The notes beneath the pieces were generated by a model. It did no database searches, was not told where the DNA came from, and worked only from the letters and a program-made list of their open reading frames with translations. Below, one piece after another: positions 9,560 to 20,195 of a DNA stretch of 40,374 nucleotides. The position numbers and the translations under genes are program-made. This DNA is from Thamnocephalis sphaerospora. Lineage: Eukaryota; Zoopagomycota; Zoopagomycetes; Zoopagales; Sigmoideomycetaceae. Numbering within the stretch: the first letter of the stretch is position 1; each line of letters starts with the position of its first letter. The stretch lies in assembly GCA_003614735.1 (NCBI GenBank), contig KZ992501.1:1-40374 (forward strand), given 5' to 3'.

Positions 9560-11497
9560 GGTCTAGCCACCCTTGATAGCCAAGCAACACGCGGTATCTG
9601 GCCGAGCGAGTAAGCGCAGCGAGGCGTATGAGCGCGTGGTAATGCGCAGGCGGCCCTTCTAGCGGCGGGCTGCAGTGCAAGCAAGCAAGCGTATACGATA
9701 GAGAAAGCGGATGCGATGGTCGTGGCGATAGTATTAACGATGATGGCACGAGGGAGGAAACTAGCAAAGATTGCCAGCAGCGGCAGAACCTGTGGAATGT
9801 CCACTGTAGCGTGTATATGATGTGGAGAAGAGAACAGAGAAGGAACACGGATAATGAGAGCAGGCGTGGAGCAGCAAGAGATGAGCAATGTCCGTCGTTT
9901 AGACGGGCGCGTCGATGAAGAGGGAAAAAGATGCGGGCAGACCGCTGCGGTCGCGACGGAATATGAGGCGCGCAACTGGCAACACGCGTCACACTGGGAC
10001 TGAAACGTGCACGTCGTATCGACAAGGCGAACGCGAGGCGGCATCCGAGAATAGTTGCGGTCGAGACGGTCGAAAAAAGGCAATAGGACGCTGTAGGCGT
10101 ATGAGTCTCAGCAAGTGACGGCGGCTCATGTCCGCCACGCCGCCCAGGTCACGCCAACGAGCGGCTTCTTTGCAGTGCCTGCGCATCGGCTCAGTTCAGT
10201 CATGCGTCGATGCTTCTGCGTATTGCGCGCGTGGACAAGGGCTTGACCGTTGTGCGTGTGTGTACAGCAACGACTGGACAGAGCGCGACTGTACCGACTA
10301 CGCCCCCGCACACACACAGCAGGCGCATGCGCACGCCAGCGCCAGTGGCGTATTGGCAGCGCCAATGTCCCTGGGGCCCGGCCGTTGCGATAGCTACCGC
10401 AAGTGGACACATACACACGGCTGAAACGGCCGCCACCTTGTTCTCGCTCGATTTATCGGCAGCTCCACGCCGTCGGGCCGTCCAGACGACTCGCTTCAAA
10501 CGCAAAGCTCCGGTAGGGCAAAGTGTTTGTACGCCGTAGGGCACGCTGCCGCGATGGGATTCACCACACTAGAGTGGAGCACTGTAGCAGTCCTGGTGCC
10601 ACGACTGACCTGCTCGACACCGGCGGACGTGAATGGCTGAGGCGATAAATGGCAAATATGTAGTGTGGGCAATCGCTCTAGAAACCAACTTGCTGGATAT
10701 GGCGATGTCGCCTTGGAATGCGGACAAGGTGGAGTTTACACGATGCCATTTCCCTCGATCCAGGCAAACGCTTACATGGCTATCGTCTGCGCTACGCTAG
10801 CTCAACGCGGCGGGACGCCTTGGGGCTGCGCCATGGCCGGCCGCACTGGCGACTGATATGGTAGGGCAAGGCGACCCATACTGTCCCACCTTGCTGTGCA
10901 CACTTTGTCGAGTATGACGACAAAGGCCAGCGGCAACAGGGTCGCCGGATCCACTCGGCACACCGGCTACCACGGAAGCTGCTGGCCGATGAGGCAAACT
11001 TCAAGGCCGGCTACACCACGGCCGCGGTGTTTGCGTTGTCCTGGACAGTTCGTCTGTGGCCAGGACTGCTTCGCCACTCATCTTTGGTACAAGGCTGCAG
11101 GCAAGTCGCCGGGGTACAATGGACGCTTTTGGCAATTAGCGTCACCTCTATGTAACGACACTTTGAGATTCGCTCCACACGTCGCTCTCCCTCCATCGCT
11201 CGCCATGGCCAGCGCGCACGCGCAACTACAGCTGGTGCAGCATAGGCACATGGTGCGCAAATCCATGCGGTATACGGCGCCCAGTCCACTGGCAACACCT
11301 CCATGCTGGCGAATAGGCACGGCCACCGCCGTCTTTACCGCCAGCATGGCTGCTGGGACAGATGAGATGGCCGCTAGGCTTGCATTGTAAAGAAAAGCGC
11401 ATCACTACCGCGGCAGCATGAAACGCGCGCGCGTCACATCACGCGGACAGGTATCGTCCGTACACAAATAGCATAATGACACAGCGCGTACGCTGCG
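9560..11497. other. Intergenic region, no gene firmly supported
   Basis: About 1.94 kb between the start of the Ser-rich gene (-) and the 3' end of the TFIIH gene (-). It should hold the promoter of the former. Overlapping short frames on both strands (9441-10544) give low-complexity peptides without recognisable domains. On the minus strand at about 10.7-11.35 kb there are donor-like (GTAAGC at 10774) and TAG acceptor-like sites and a short hydrophobic stretch (about 10.88-10.96 kb). A small multi-exon membrane protein gene is therefore possible, but no consistent reading frame could be assembled. Confidence 0.4.
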
Positions 11498-13767
11498 TCA
11501 CTGGCTGCGATCGCCATCGGCACCAGGCGGCTGTCGCGCTTTGCGACGCTGCACATAGGCGCGCACCTGGACGTGGCCGTCCTGCGTCACCACCAGCATT
11601 CGCTTGGCACGGCTGTGCCAGAGCACCACGCCGAGCTCCTCGGCATACTGTAGAACCGTGTCATAGTCCTGCTGGCGTGCAAACTGCTGGTACAGATAGC
11701 CTGCAGTGCGACAGACACGTTAGTCACGAGCGGTTCGAGGCGTGTACGACGCGCAACCATCACCTTGCTTTGGCTGCATACGGTTCTTTTCCAGTTCCCA
11801 CAGCCGAATCTGATCCACAACGGTCAACGGCAGCGTTGGAACCTGCCCCGCGCCCCGTTGTCGTGGGCATCAGCTGACGTAGGCCAAGGCGGCAGCGTTC
11901 ATGGGCAGGTCTTACCTGCTTGCGCATGTACGGATGTGCATGCGTCGTAAGATAGGCAATCATCTAGACACGGTTGCCCGCCATCGCCACTGCGTTAGCT
12001 GTGCTTGGCGCATAGGCGCGGTCGTTGCGTTGTACGATGCTGTGTACCTGATCCGAGGTAATGCCGTTGGTGAGAGCTGATCGCACACTGTCGCGGGTGA
12101 TGGCGCCGCAGACCATGTTTTGGAACCGACTGCGCATGGTGCAGAATAGGCTGAGTACAGCAATCTGTAACGGTGAATCTATGCACGCGCGCGCGTGTGT
12201 GTGTGTGTCGCGTTGAGCGCACGGCATGTCTGCAGATCTAGCCGATGCATGGCGTACCCGTGTACGCGTAGACGCGGTAGTTTGTCTCCAAAATAATGTA
12301 GCCCTTGTCGCCCTTGTCTAGATCAATCATGGACGCATTACCAGATGCCAGTGCAATGGCTAGTCGCGTCGGATAAAAGCGCCGTGAGCCCTTCTGTAGT
12401 GTCGTCATGGTTAGCATCACTGCATAGCATGGCTACGGTCTCATCTTGGCCAGCTAAACGTACCTTTCGCCGGTAGCAGAGGCCATAGTCTTGCAGATCA
12501 TCCAGCATTTTGCGCTGCGTATCGGTGAGCGGTTCAACCGAGTAATCCTGGTGCGCATAGCCAATGGTATGAGCGTTCACACCATGTCCCGCGCGTTCTA
12601 GCACCAGTGTCTACCTTGCCCAACTCGAGTGCTCCCAGCTGAAAGAGAAAGTTGAGCACCTCGACCAAATCCATGCCGAGATCCTACTCGCATCACCTGC
12701 GTTAGCCATCACCACTCAACGCCAGTTAAACAGCCCGTCAGCGCAACTTGCCTGAATCATATCCAAATACTGAAGTAAAAATGCCCAGACCTGAGTATTG
12801 ACATCCTGAAGTAGAAACTGGAATCCCTTGTTGGTGATGACCATGGACACAGCTTCCGAGTTACTCGTCGCACTAGGACAGCCATCATCAGTCACCGCCC
12901 TTTGATCCGTCGCCATCAATGCCAGTAGCCTACGATGAAGTCATGAGGCCTGATCGGCGCAGCAGATTCAACGATGCACGACCTGGGCGCTTGGTGACAG
13001 CTGTGCCAATCATAAAGTGAAGGATGGCCTGTGCAGACAAGCATTAGGTCAGCTAGGCCAGCTTGCAGCCGCAAGTCGCACTCACCTCCCACTGCTGCGT
13101 CGCGTAATTGTCCAGAAACGCCACGTCTACTGGATGCTTGTCTGGTACGGCACTTGGGATGCCAAAGCTGCCCTTTTCGCCGCTATCCACGTCATCATCG
13201 CCCGCGGTGAATCAAAGGGCCAGCGTTGCGCGGTCAACGCCATGCTTACCCGCCCGTCAGTGCATTACGCATCTGCTCCCCAAACGTCTGGTTAATGCGC
13301 AAGCGTTGGTCGCCGATGCTTTGTCCTGCCGCTGCCGCCTCCTCTGGCTGTTCCTGCTCAATGATATGAAGTCGCAGCAGTTTGTTCACGCTATCCTGCA
13401 ATTTGCTAGCTTGGTCCATGGACCAACGCACTTGTCAGTTCTCCTGCTCAACGCGGTCGCCCCAAGTGCTCGCTTGCCTGGCGGAATCCTGAAAGCAGCG
13501 CGCCGCCAGGTCCGACGCTGGCACAAAATCATAGATGTACAGAAGCGACATGACCGTCTGTTTGGCTAGATTCGGCAGCAACCTGGCCGTTGCAAACAGC
13601 GTCAGCGCCCGCTCATGTTCAGCATGATGTTGTCTAGCTCACCGAAACACCGCCAAACAAGAGGCTGGGCTGCGGTAGAGACGCTGGCATGTCTGCGCTG
13701 GCAGTGTCTCCAGATACTCGTCAATGGCGGTGCGAAAGTGCGGATGCTCCGCGCCGGCAATCGGCAT
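11498..13767 (-). CDS. tfb2: TFIIH core subunit Tfb2 (p52/GTF2H4)
   Basis: Thirteen exons: 13767-13643, 13582-13478, 13405-13250, 13182-13086, 13028-12934, 12872-12752, 12683-12615, 12547-12464, 12393-12258, 12178-12048, 11963-11916, 11842-11764, 11700-11498. They join to 1449 nt, 482 aa. Conserved blocks include the N-terminus ([20 protein letters not shown]), [79 protein letters not shown] and [13 protein letters not shown]. The winged-helix C-terminus (GYLYQQF to LGVVLWH) binds Tfb5. Tfb2 anchors the XPB helicase in TFIIH for promoter opening and nucleotide excision repair. Introns 2 and 6 need GC donors (GCAAGC at 13477, GCAAGT at 12751). Without removal of intron 2 an in-frame TGA at 13437 would stop translation. 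Confidence 0.94.
12186..12208. repeat. CG/GT dinucleotide run inside a Tfb2 intron
   Basis: Alternating CGCGCG followed by GTGTGT within intron 9 of the TFIIH gene, close to its 3' splice site on the minus strand. Alternating purine-pyrimidine sequence of this kind can adopt Z-DNA. Confidence 0.85.
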
Positions 13768-13795
13768 CACGTCGACAAAGCCGCGAGCGGCCTGG

Positions 13796-13812
13796 TGCAC
13801 ACACACACACAG
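13796..13812. repeat. (CA)n microsatellite just upstream of Tfb2
   Basis: About eight CA units, roughly 30 bp upstream of the Tfb2 ATG (13767), in the 167-bp gap after the CobW gene. It would lie in the 5' untranslated region or core promoter. Confidence 0.85.
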
Positions 13813-13934
13813 AGTGGAATAAACGCGATGGCGCGTGAAGCAAGAGGAGAAAGCGAAGAAAAGGAATGCGGCGACTAGGTCGCGTCTGTGACGGTGGCTG
13901 TTCGTTTACTAGTTGCTGCCCACATGAATTTCCG

Positions 13935-15297
13935 CTAGCGCCAGTAGGTTTTAAGATGCGCTTCGTCATTGGGCAGGCCAAAGCCCGCCGCTAGCCGTGG
14001 CACTAGCATGCGCAGATCCTGTCCCATGACAGTGATGCGCACCGTATCGTCGGCAAACCGGTCATTCTCTTGCGTCAGCGGCGTAAGCGTGCATCGGCCA
14101 AACGCACAGTTGACGATCCACATGGCATCGGACCAGTCCTGATCAGCCTCGCGCTTCTCCTCCTCGGTCTCATCGTCGCGCAGGCGAACAAAGCCCTTGA
14201 CGCGGTAGACCTCATCCTTGGGCAGCGCTTCAAGAAAGGCTAGCAGCGATGAGCGTGACAGTGGGCGTCCGTCGGCACTCGCTCCGCGCGCTCGAGTCAG
14301 CTGAACAATGTCGACTTCGCGTTCGTGATGGTCGCGCAAATGGGCAATGTCCTCAGCGCTGCATTTCCGCGCATGCCCTGTATGTCCGTTGGTCTGCCGT
14401 TGAAACAACGTTGTATCCAGTCCAAAGGCCACGTCTGGCGACAGACCTTGGTCCGGATCCACACGCAGCTTGGGCGTGTCGGTGTTGAGCTCGTTGACGT
14501 GGTCAATCACCTTGTCCAGCTGGTACTCGTCCACCTAGCGCCAGCATCAGCATCGCAGGCATCTACATTAACCAGACAACATAGACATACCAGCGTGTGC
14601 TTGGTGAACAGGATCATGTCCGTGTACTTGGCCTGCATCTTGGCCGTGTAGGAGGTGTCCTCGTAGCCCGTAAAGTTGACGCAGTCCACCACCGTAAGAA
14701 TCGCGTCCAGCGTGAATCCGTCGCCAGCCATCTCGCGAATCTGCCAGGCGATCGGCGCTAGCGTCCAACGCATCTAGTTAGCCCTAGCTGCATTTCCTGC
14801 TAGCCTAGCGGGCCTACCTGGAAACGCAGAGCCGCTCGTCTCAATGATTACGCGATCCGGATTATATTTCTCTACAGACTACAATGAGCTCGCGCTATCC
14901 TCAACATTGTCGCCGTATCCTTACCTTTAAGCTCCAGGAGCGCATTCTTCATCTGGCCGACTAGTACGCAGCACATGCAGCCATTCAGCATTTCCTGGAC
15001 TTGCACGTTGCTTTCGCGTACCAGCGCACTGTCCACTTCCACATCGCCAAACTCATTCTTCAGCACCACTGCCAGTCCAGCGCCAGCGCCATTTTCAGGT
15101 CAGACCAGTAGCATATAGTGTATTATATTAGCGCTGGCATGGCAATGGACGCTCTTCCCGGCATACGGTTACTTGCCAACGTTATAGCCCTTGGGTATGC
15201 GCTGCAGCAGGGACAGAATCACCGTAGTCTTGCCTGCTCCTAGGAATCCGGTAAACACCGTCACAGGAATCGTTTTGGCGGAGGCTGGCGTGCTCAT
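13935..15297 (-). CDS. CobW/COG0523-type P-loop GTPase (metal chaperone family)
   Basis: Five exons: 15297-15177, 15068-14925, 14871-14818, 14757-14591, 14534-13935. They join to 1086 nt, 361 aa. The Walker A motif GFLGAGKTT lies near residues 17-25. KNEFGDVEVDS and the CxCC-type metal site GCMCC (about residue 70) follow, then IIETSGSAFPAPIAW. The guanine-recognition motif is degenerate (FTKHT), as in several fungal members. The C-terminal CobW_C region contains VYRVKGFVRL and ends near TYWR. Members insert or ration Zn, Co or Fe; the ZNG1 branch activates methionine aminopeptidase, but this gene cannot be assigned to a branch with certainty. Intron 1 uses a GC donor (G|GCAAGT at 15176): reading straight through meets a stop at once, and the GT alternative breaks the frame. 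It is transcribed toward Tfb2 on the same strand, with a 167-bp gap. Confidence 0.9.
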
Positions 15298-15568
15298 GGC
15301 GTGCATACAATGGTGTCGCGTGCAGGTGGACACAGTCGCGGGCGTAGTGGGGGAAGGGGCGGGTGACGCAGAGACCCCTTACGCCTGGTCAGCATCTGTT
15401 TCTCCTTCTTATCCTGCCTCATCTGCGTACGCGTTCACCCTTACCCGCCAGTCCTTGCTCGCCTTGTGCCGCCCTTGTGTATTTGCGCTCTCAGCCAGTC
15501 GCCGCAAGCGTACGCTCGCACCTTGTTTGCCAGTTTCTGCCCGTTCTGCGTCGTCATTCCTTGTCAAG
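15298..15568. promoter_or_regulatory. Divergent promoter region (CobW / Spc1)
   Basis: 271 bp between the two ATG codons, pyrimidine-rich on the plus strand toward Spc1. No specific motif was assigned. A frame reading through on the plus strand (15191-15667) is an upstream extension of Spc1 exon 1, without homology. Confidence 0.4.
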
Positions 15569-16126
15569 ATGCTGAGCACCTGGATGGAGGGAAAGATTGT
15601 ATGCACTGTGCTGGCTCTCCACGGTTGCCATCAATGGCGCATTAACCGTCTGCTGCCGCCTGCCTAGGACTTTGAGGGTCAAAAGCTGACCGAGGACTGG
15701 TCGCAACAGCTCATTGCATTCAGCACGGTAGGTCAAGTCTCAGGTTGGAGACGAGCCTGGCACCAGGACGACAGCCGTTGGCATAGTCGCGGATCGAAAG
15801 GGATCGACGAACCACGGACTGTTAACGCTGGTCGGTGGCGGTCGGGTTCCGGCATGGGCTGAACCTAGGTGGCCAGTTTTGTCTATGGCTACTGGACAGA
15901 GTCCATTAGCAGCATGCTGCTTGTATATGCCATCGGCTATGCTATTACCATCCTGGTAGGTGACAATGACATGACGCCCATCGGTTCGGTCACTGATGCG
16001 TGCTGTTAGATCTGCACACCAGCCTGGCCGGCCTACAACAAGCATCCGGTGACATGGCTTCCGGCTATCGAGGATGAGAACGAGGATGGCAGCGACGATG
16101 GCGATCGCGCAGCCAAGGATGACTAG
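15569..16126 (+). CDS. spc1: Signal peptidase complex subunit 1 (Spc1/SPCS1)
   Basis: Four exons: 15569-15598, 15668-15727, 15869-15955, 16010-16126. They join to 294 nt, 97 aa, the normal size of the 12-kDa subunit. The conserved IDFEGQKLTEDWSQQLIAFS precedes two transmembrane helices separated by a short turn (SFVYGYWTESISSMLLVYAI). The motif PAWPAYNKHPVTWLP follows, then an acidic cytosolic tail. Spc1 is a non-catalytic ER membrane subunit that helps signal peptidase avoid cleaving transmembrane segments. The second intron is unusually long for this window (141 bp). The family call is firm. Confidence 0.95.
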
Positions 16127-16351
16127 CATTGGCCGGACAACAGCGGCGCCTACACTACTTTGATTAAACCGGCCGTGTCCATGTGGCCCACATGGTTCCA
16201 GATGTAGCCCGTCGAATGTGCTATGCTGCGTCAATGGTCTCACTCGGTGGTCCACAAATGAAGGTGGCGTGGTGCTGGCCTAGCAACTTTGTCATTACGC
16301 TTTTCGGTCCACCCGCAAGACAACGACGCTAGCGTCCATCACGCAAGTACG

Positions 16352-17223
16352 ATGCAGGCACTGGATACTCCGTCACAATCAGGTACAGCATTATCGCCAG
16401 TACTGTCGGTGGCATCGTCGCAAAGCGCCGAGCAGCCCAGCGTATCTGGGCATCTTATCTCCTTTACCGAACCAGGCGGCGTTCCCGGCTCGTTGATGAG
16501 GCCTGTCAAGTTCACATGGCAATTCTGCCAGAAAGGGTACGTGCTAGTGCGCCACAGTCTGATACATGGTAGCTTATGGCAAACGCCGGTCGCTAGGGAA
16601 GTACCGTTTGGCGCCATCGAAGGTGGTGTTGACAAGAACGGCAAAACGCTCTACATTGCGCGGTAGGCTATAGCACAGGTGGGCGGATGGACAGCTTGGT
16701 GCTGCTGCCTAATCCTACGGTGGTCTTAGCGGCTGGTACGATGGCGGCCTGCATGTAGGTAAAATGTGCACTAGCTTTGGTGGTTTGCTTATTGGCTATC
16801 ACGGTAAGAACCTGCTAGCAATGGTACCTCGGAACACGCTTGTTTTTCTGCGCTGAGCTTGCCCATGTGGCCGCTACAGGCAAGGAAATCAAGCTATCCG
16901 ACTACTATGTTTTGTGCGGCGATGCACGAATGCTTCGCTGGGTACCATGCGAGGAAAATTTGTTTTCTGCCACAAGCAATTGGCGCCTTGTACAGGGCGG
17001 CCATGAAAAGGATGGCACAAAGGCAGGTAGCAGTACGAGCAGGTTGGCGTGTGGCTACACATTCGTATGCCAACATGGTTGCTAGATGTACATTTCGCGA
17101 ACCGTTCGCAAAAACACGCTGCAAATTGGCAAAGCCGGTCCGCATGTAGAGAACGGGGCCAGCTACACCTACAACGGCAAGGAAGTACCGGCGGAAAAGT
17201 ACAATGTGCTCGCTTATCTTTGA
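16352..17223 (+). CDS. DM9 (DUF3421) repeat protein
   Basis: Proposed exons: 16352-16536, 16597-16662, 16730-16803, 16880-17022, 17086-17223. They join to 606 nt, 201 aa. After a polar N-terminus of about 60 residues come DM9-like repeats. Signatures are VPFGAIEGGVDKNGKTLYIA, GWYDGGLHVGK, YHGKEIKLSDYYVLCGD, LVQGGHEKDGTKMYISR, then IGKAGPHVENGASY to KYNVLAYL at the stop. DM9 domains are sugar-binding modules, best known from animal lectin-like proteins; they are uncommon in fungi. No signal peptide is visible with this start. The first intron (16537-16596) is 60 bp and stop-free, so it might be retained; removing it gives the better DM9 alignment. The last intron needs a GC donor (AAG|GCAGGT at 17023). 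The N-terminal exon is the least sure part. Confidence 0.8.
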
Positions 17224-17243
17224 GCAGCAGCAGCAGCAGCAGC
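17224..17243. repeat. (GCA)n run immediately after the DM9 stop codon
   Basis: Nearly seven GCA units directly abutting the TGA at 17221-17223. Translated past the stop it would not be poly-Gln in frame, so it is best seen as a 3' untranslated microsatellite. Confidence 0.9.
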
Positions 17244-17443
17244 CTGTGGTAAAACAATGCATTCTTGAACGGCGCGCAAACAGTGGCGTGGCGCCACGTA
17301 CGGCTGCGTGCTAGTGTAAAAGATCCAGGCTGGATGGCTAATCGCGACGATCGCCATTTGGGACCGATCGTTCGCGCACCTTCATCCTTTGCGGTCGATT
17401 CGCTTCGCTGCCAATATCCTGTGGGCGCAATAAAGGTTTGGCA

Positions 17444-18847
17444 TTAGATCTGCTGCTGGTTACCGACCAACCGCCATCTATGTGGGCCTACCATTTTGCG
17501 TCGGCGACGCAGCACTAGCTTTGTAGGCAACTGCGAGTAGATGAGTCGCTTGCCCGGCTGGAGCACCATCATCATCTGGCGATTTCCCTCGGTCGGCATC
17601 GCATCGTAGCTGTAGTCGCGCGACAGTATATAGTCGAGCTCCTGTTATCCACACCATGCGGCGCATCCTTAGTAGACCGCCACGCACACATACGCACATC
17701 GTCCGCTCTACACCTACCTCTTCCTCGTGCTCTGCGCTCTCTAATGCGTCCAGCGCACGCTTGGTTGGCAAAAAGCAAGCCAAAAACTTTTCGCCACTCT
17801 CCATATCCTCCATCGGCTTTAGAATCGCCGTTTTCGCCTTGCGCATCATGGAAGAGTTTGGGTCCAGCGTCTAATGCACAGGCCAGACCGGTTAGCCGCT
17901 GTATCGCCGTTATCACAGCCAATGCCCTAGACCGAGTACGCACCACCTCCGCCTCTGGCTGAGCGCCAGGCGGCCGCTCAAAGACGCAGTGCGTGTAGGC
18001 GGTAAAGTTCACGTCGTCGTCTGCGTTGTCTGGCAGCAGAGGGATCGACTCGACAGCACGCAGCGAAGGGTTCTTTGGATGACGCAGTTTGCTCAGATCT
18101 AGCTGCTCCATCTTTTCAAAGGACGTTTCAATCAGTCGCAGCTGTGCCTCACGCGAACAGTCCTCTTGCGCAGCCTGAGCTGTAATTCGGGGCGGCGCAG
18201 CGGCCGCCGCAGCCGCAGCCTTGGCGGCTGTGTTGCGTCCCATCTCGATGGACTGGTATTCGTTGCGTCGCAGCCACGGCACATTGGGCCGGGCAGGCGA
18301 CGGCGTAGCGCCAAATGCGCGCGATCCCGGTGAACGCATATCGCCGTAAGCGCCCGATGGTTTGGCAAACAGCGCCTGGTCGCGTGGATCCACAGGCGGC
18401 GGCACGGTGCTAGGCCGCTCCATGCCTACGTCACGCGGCAGTGCGTTAGCAAACACCAAACCAGCCGACATAGCATCGTCCGTATGGCTCGCCTGCAGCA
18501 GCGTCAAACACGCCCAGCTCTGGCAGCTCTACAGGCATGCCCAAGTCCCAGCCCGTCATCATGGGATACATGGTCTTTTGCACGAGCGTCGTGTGCCGGT
18601 AAGCGCTAAAGCGCTCCACAGTTGGCGGCAGCTTAATGAGCTTGGGCGGAAATGGCAGAGGCGGCAGCTGGCCTGCATAGCGCGGACGACACAGAAAGTC
18701 GTTGTGCTGCTGGCTCGAGGCAGCTGCGCGTGGACGTGCTTCCGATGGAGCAGCAGCGGCAGGCCGCGTCTCACGGCCACTGGCGGTAGCATCGCAGTTA
18801 GCTTCCGTACAGCCTGTTCTCGGCCAAAGCGCACCGCCACGTGTCAT
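17444..18847 (-). CDS. paf1: RNA polymerase II-associated factor Paf1
   Basis: Exons: 18847-18493, 18425-17944, 17870-17718, 17641-17444. They join to 1188 nt, 395 aa. The N-terminal Paf1 signature is HNDFLCRPRYAGQLPPLPFP, then RFSAYRHTTL and WDLGMPVELPELGVFD. The central part has VPWLRRNEYQSIE and an Ala-rich run. The later part has ILKPMEDMESGEKFLACFLP, DYILSRDYSYDA and MMMVLQPGKRLIYSQLPTK before RRRRK. Paf1 scaffolds the PAF complex on elongating polymerase and supports histone H2B ubiquitination. Intron 1 uses a GC donor (CAG|GCGAGC at 18492) with a CTAAC branch sequence. The end is uncertain: a GTAGGC just after RRRRKM and a CCCACAG further on could splice to a different short tail ending near 17338. 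Confidence 0.88.
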
Positions 18848-19020
18848 CCGGCGTAGCGCACCTGGCGGCAGTCGACATGATCGGCGTGTCTATGGCGCGC
18901 ACTGCAGGTCGACGAATGCAATGATGGCAGCGATGGGCAAGAGTGGCGATGAGGACAATATTCCTACTGAGATGATTGTAAGAGTGGCAATGAGTGGCTT
19001 AAATGGCTCGACACAAACAT

Positions 19021-20064
19021 TTACTGTTGATTCAACACGCTGGCATCTACTTTGTCCGCTGCCCAGGCAAGCACGCGTCGCTCCAGGTCAAATAGATGGT
19101 CATCGTGGGCATCTGGCGCCAACGATCGCAGAGACCGGCACAGATTCAGCAGATAGTCTCGATTGGGCCCGCTGGGTCCTATAGCAATGGATAGAAGGTG
19201 CTCAGACTGCTGCGTGGACCTGCCACCATCTTCCATCACACTTACCGATGGATGTAGCAATACGCTCGGCAATCAGCTCGATCGGCTCTGGCCCTACAAA
19301 CTCAGAGTTGGAGGTGGTGCCAATGTACACCATCGCCTAGGCAAGATCGCTGTGAGTACCGGTGCTCTCCATATGCATTGGCACTCCTAGCATGGCTGCT
19401 ACCTGTTCTACCGCAGGCACTGCGTCCTGTGCCTGAAAGACGTCGACGTAGTGGATGCTGTAGCCATTCTACGCTCGCCAGTAAGCTCATCCGCTGACGC
19501 AACAGGCATCATGACGTCGGCTCACCTTTTCCCGGTAATCTAAATGCGCGCGCACGCGCTCTACATCCGCATCGGCCACCTTGTAGGCCACGCCCCAGGT
19601 CACTTGGTCGGCCTCGTGTCCGTGCTGCCGCTCGGGTTAGCAACCGCATATACCAACAGGTCGCCGAGTTTGGCTGTGCTCCACTTACATAGTCATCCAT
19701 ACCCAGCCATTCCTCGCGTGGCACGAGCGTCACGACGCGTCCTGGGTACCTTTCCGTGCCGCGATGGTCGGTGCTGGACTGACGACATGCTCGGGCGATA
19801 AGCGTATGCCTGGGTACATGCAACTTTCTGCGCCTACCTGCCAGAAGCGCCGCACATGGCCTCGAATGAATCCAGGCACTCTAGACGCTCGGTTCGTTGA
19901 GTTGGCTTGAACTGGCCCGGGTGTTGCTAGTCCACGCACCTGCGCTCGTACGGAAAGTCGACCTTCCATATCAAACTGCCATAGCCAAACACCCACATGG
20001 GTTTGGTTGGCTTTGCGGCAGCACCTACGCCATGGGCTGCCTCGCCTGTAGTAGCATACGTCAT
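19021..20064 (-). CDS. ChaC-type glutathione-specific gamma-glutamylcyclotransferase
   Basis: Seven exons: 20064-19940, 19880-19838, 19778-19689, 19624-19526, 19468-19403, 19336-19246, 19178-19021. They join to 672 nt, 223 aa, the usual ChaC size. Motifs are [100 protein letters not shown] and [14 protein letters not shown]. The enzyme cleaves glutathione to 5-oxoproline and Cys-Gly in the cytosol. All six introns are 57-67 bp with ordinary GT donors. It lies 131 bp from the divergent nucleotide-sugar transporter and ends about 170 bp from the Paf1 start. The family call is firm. Confidence 0.94.
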
Positions 20065-20195
20065 GGCGAATGAGTCTACTGTCCTGATGGCACTGTAGTT
20101 AAAGGGAAAGAAGTGAATGTTGCCTTGACTCTGAACGTGACCTGCTTACTTGTCTTTCCCACCTGTGCCAGCGTATCTCCGCCGACGCTATTACA

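Noticed and set aside
13435-13437. Apparent in-frame TGA stop inside Tfb2 exon 2, suggesting a pseudogene or stop-codon recoding
   Set aside because: A 72-bp GC-AG intron (13477-13406) with a CTGAC branch-like site removes it, keeps phase 2, and gives the spacing expected from yeast Tfb2.
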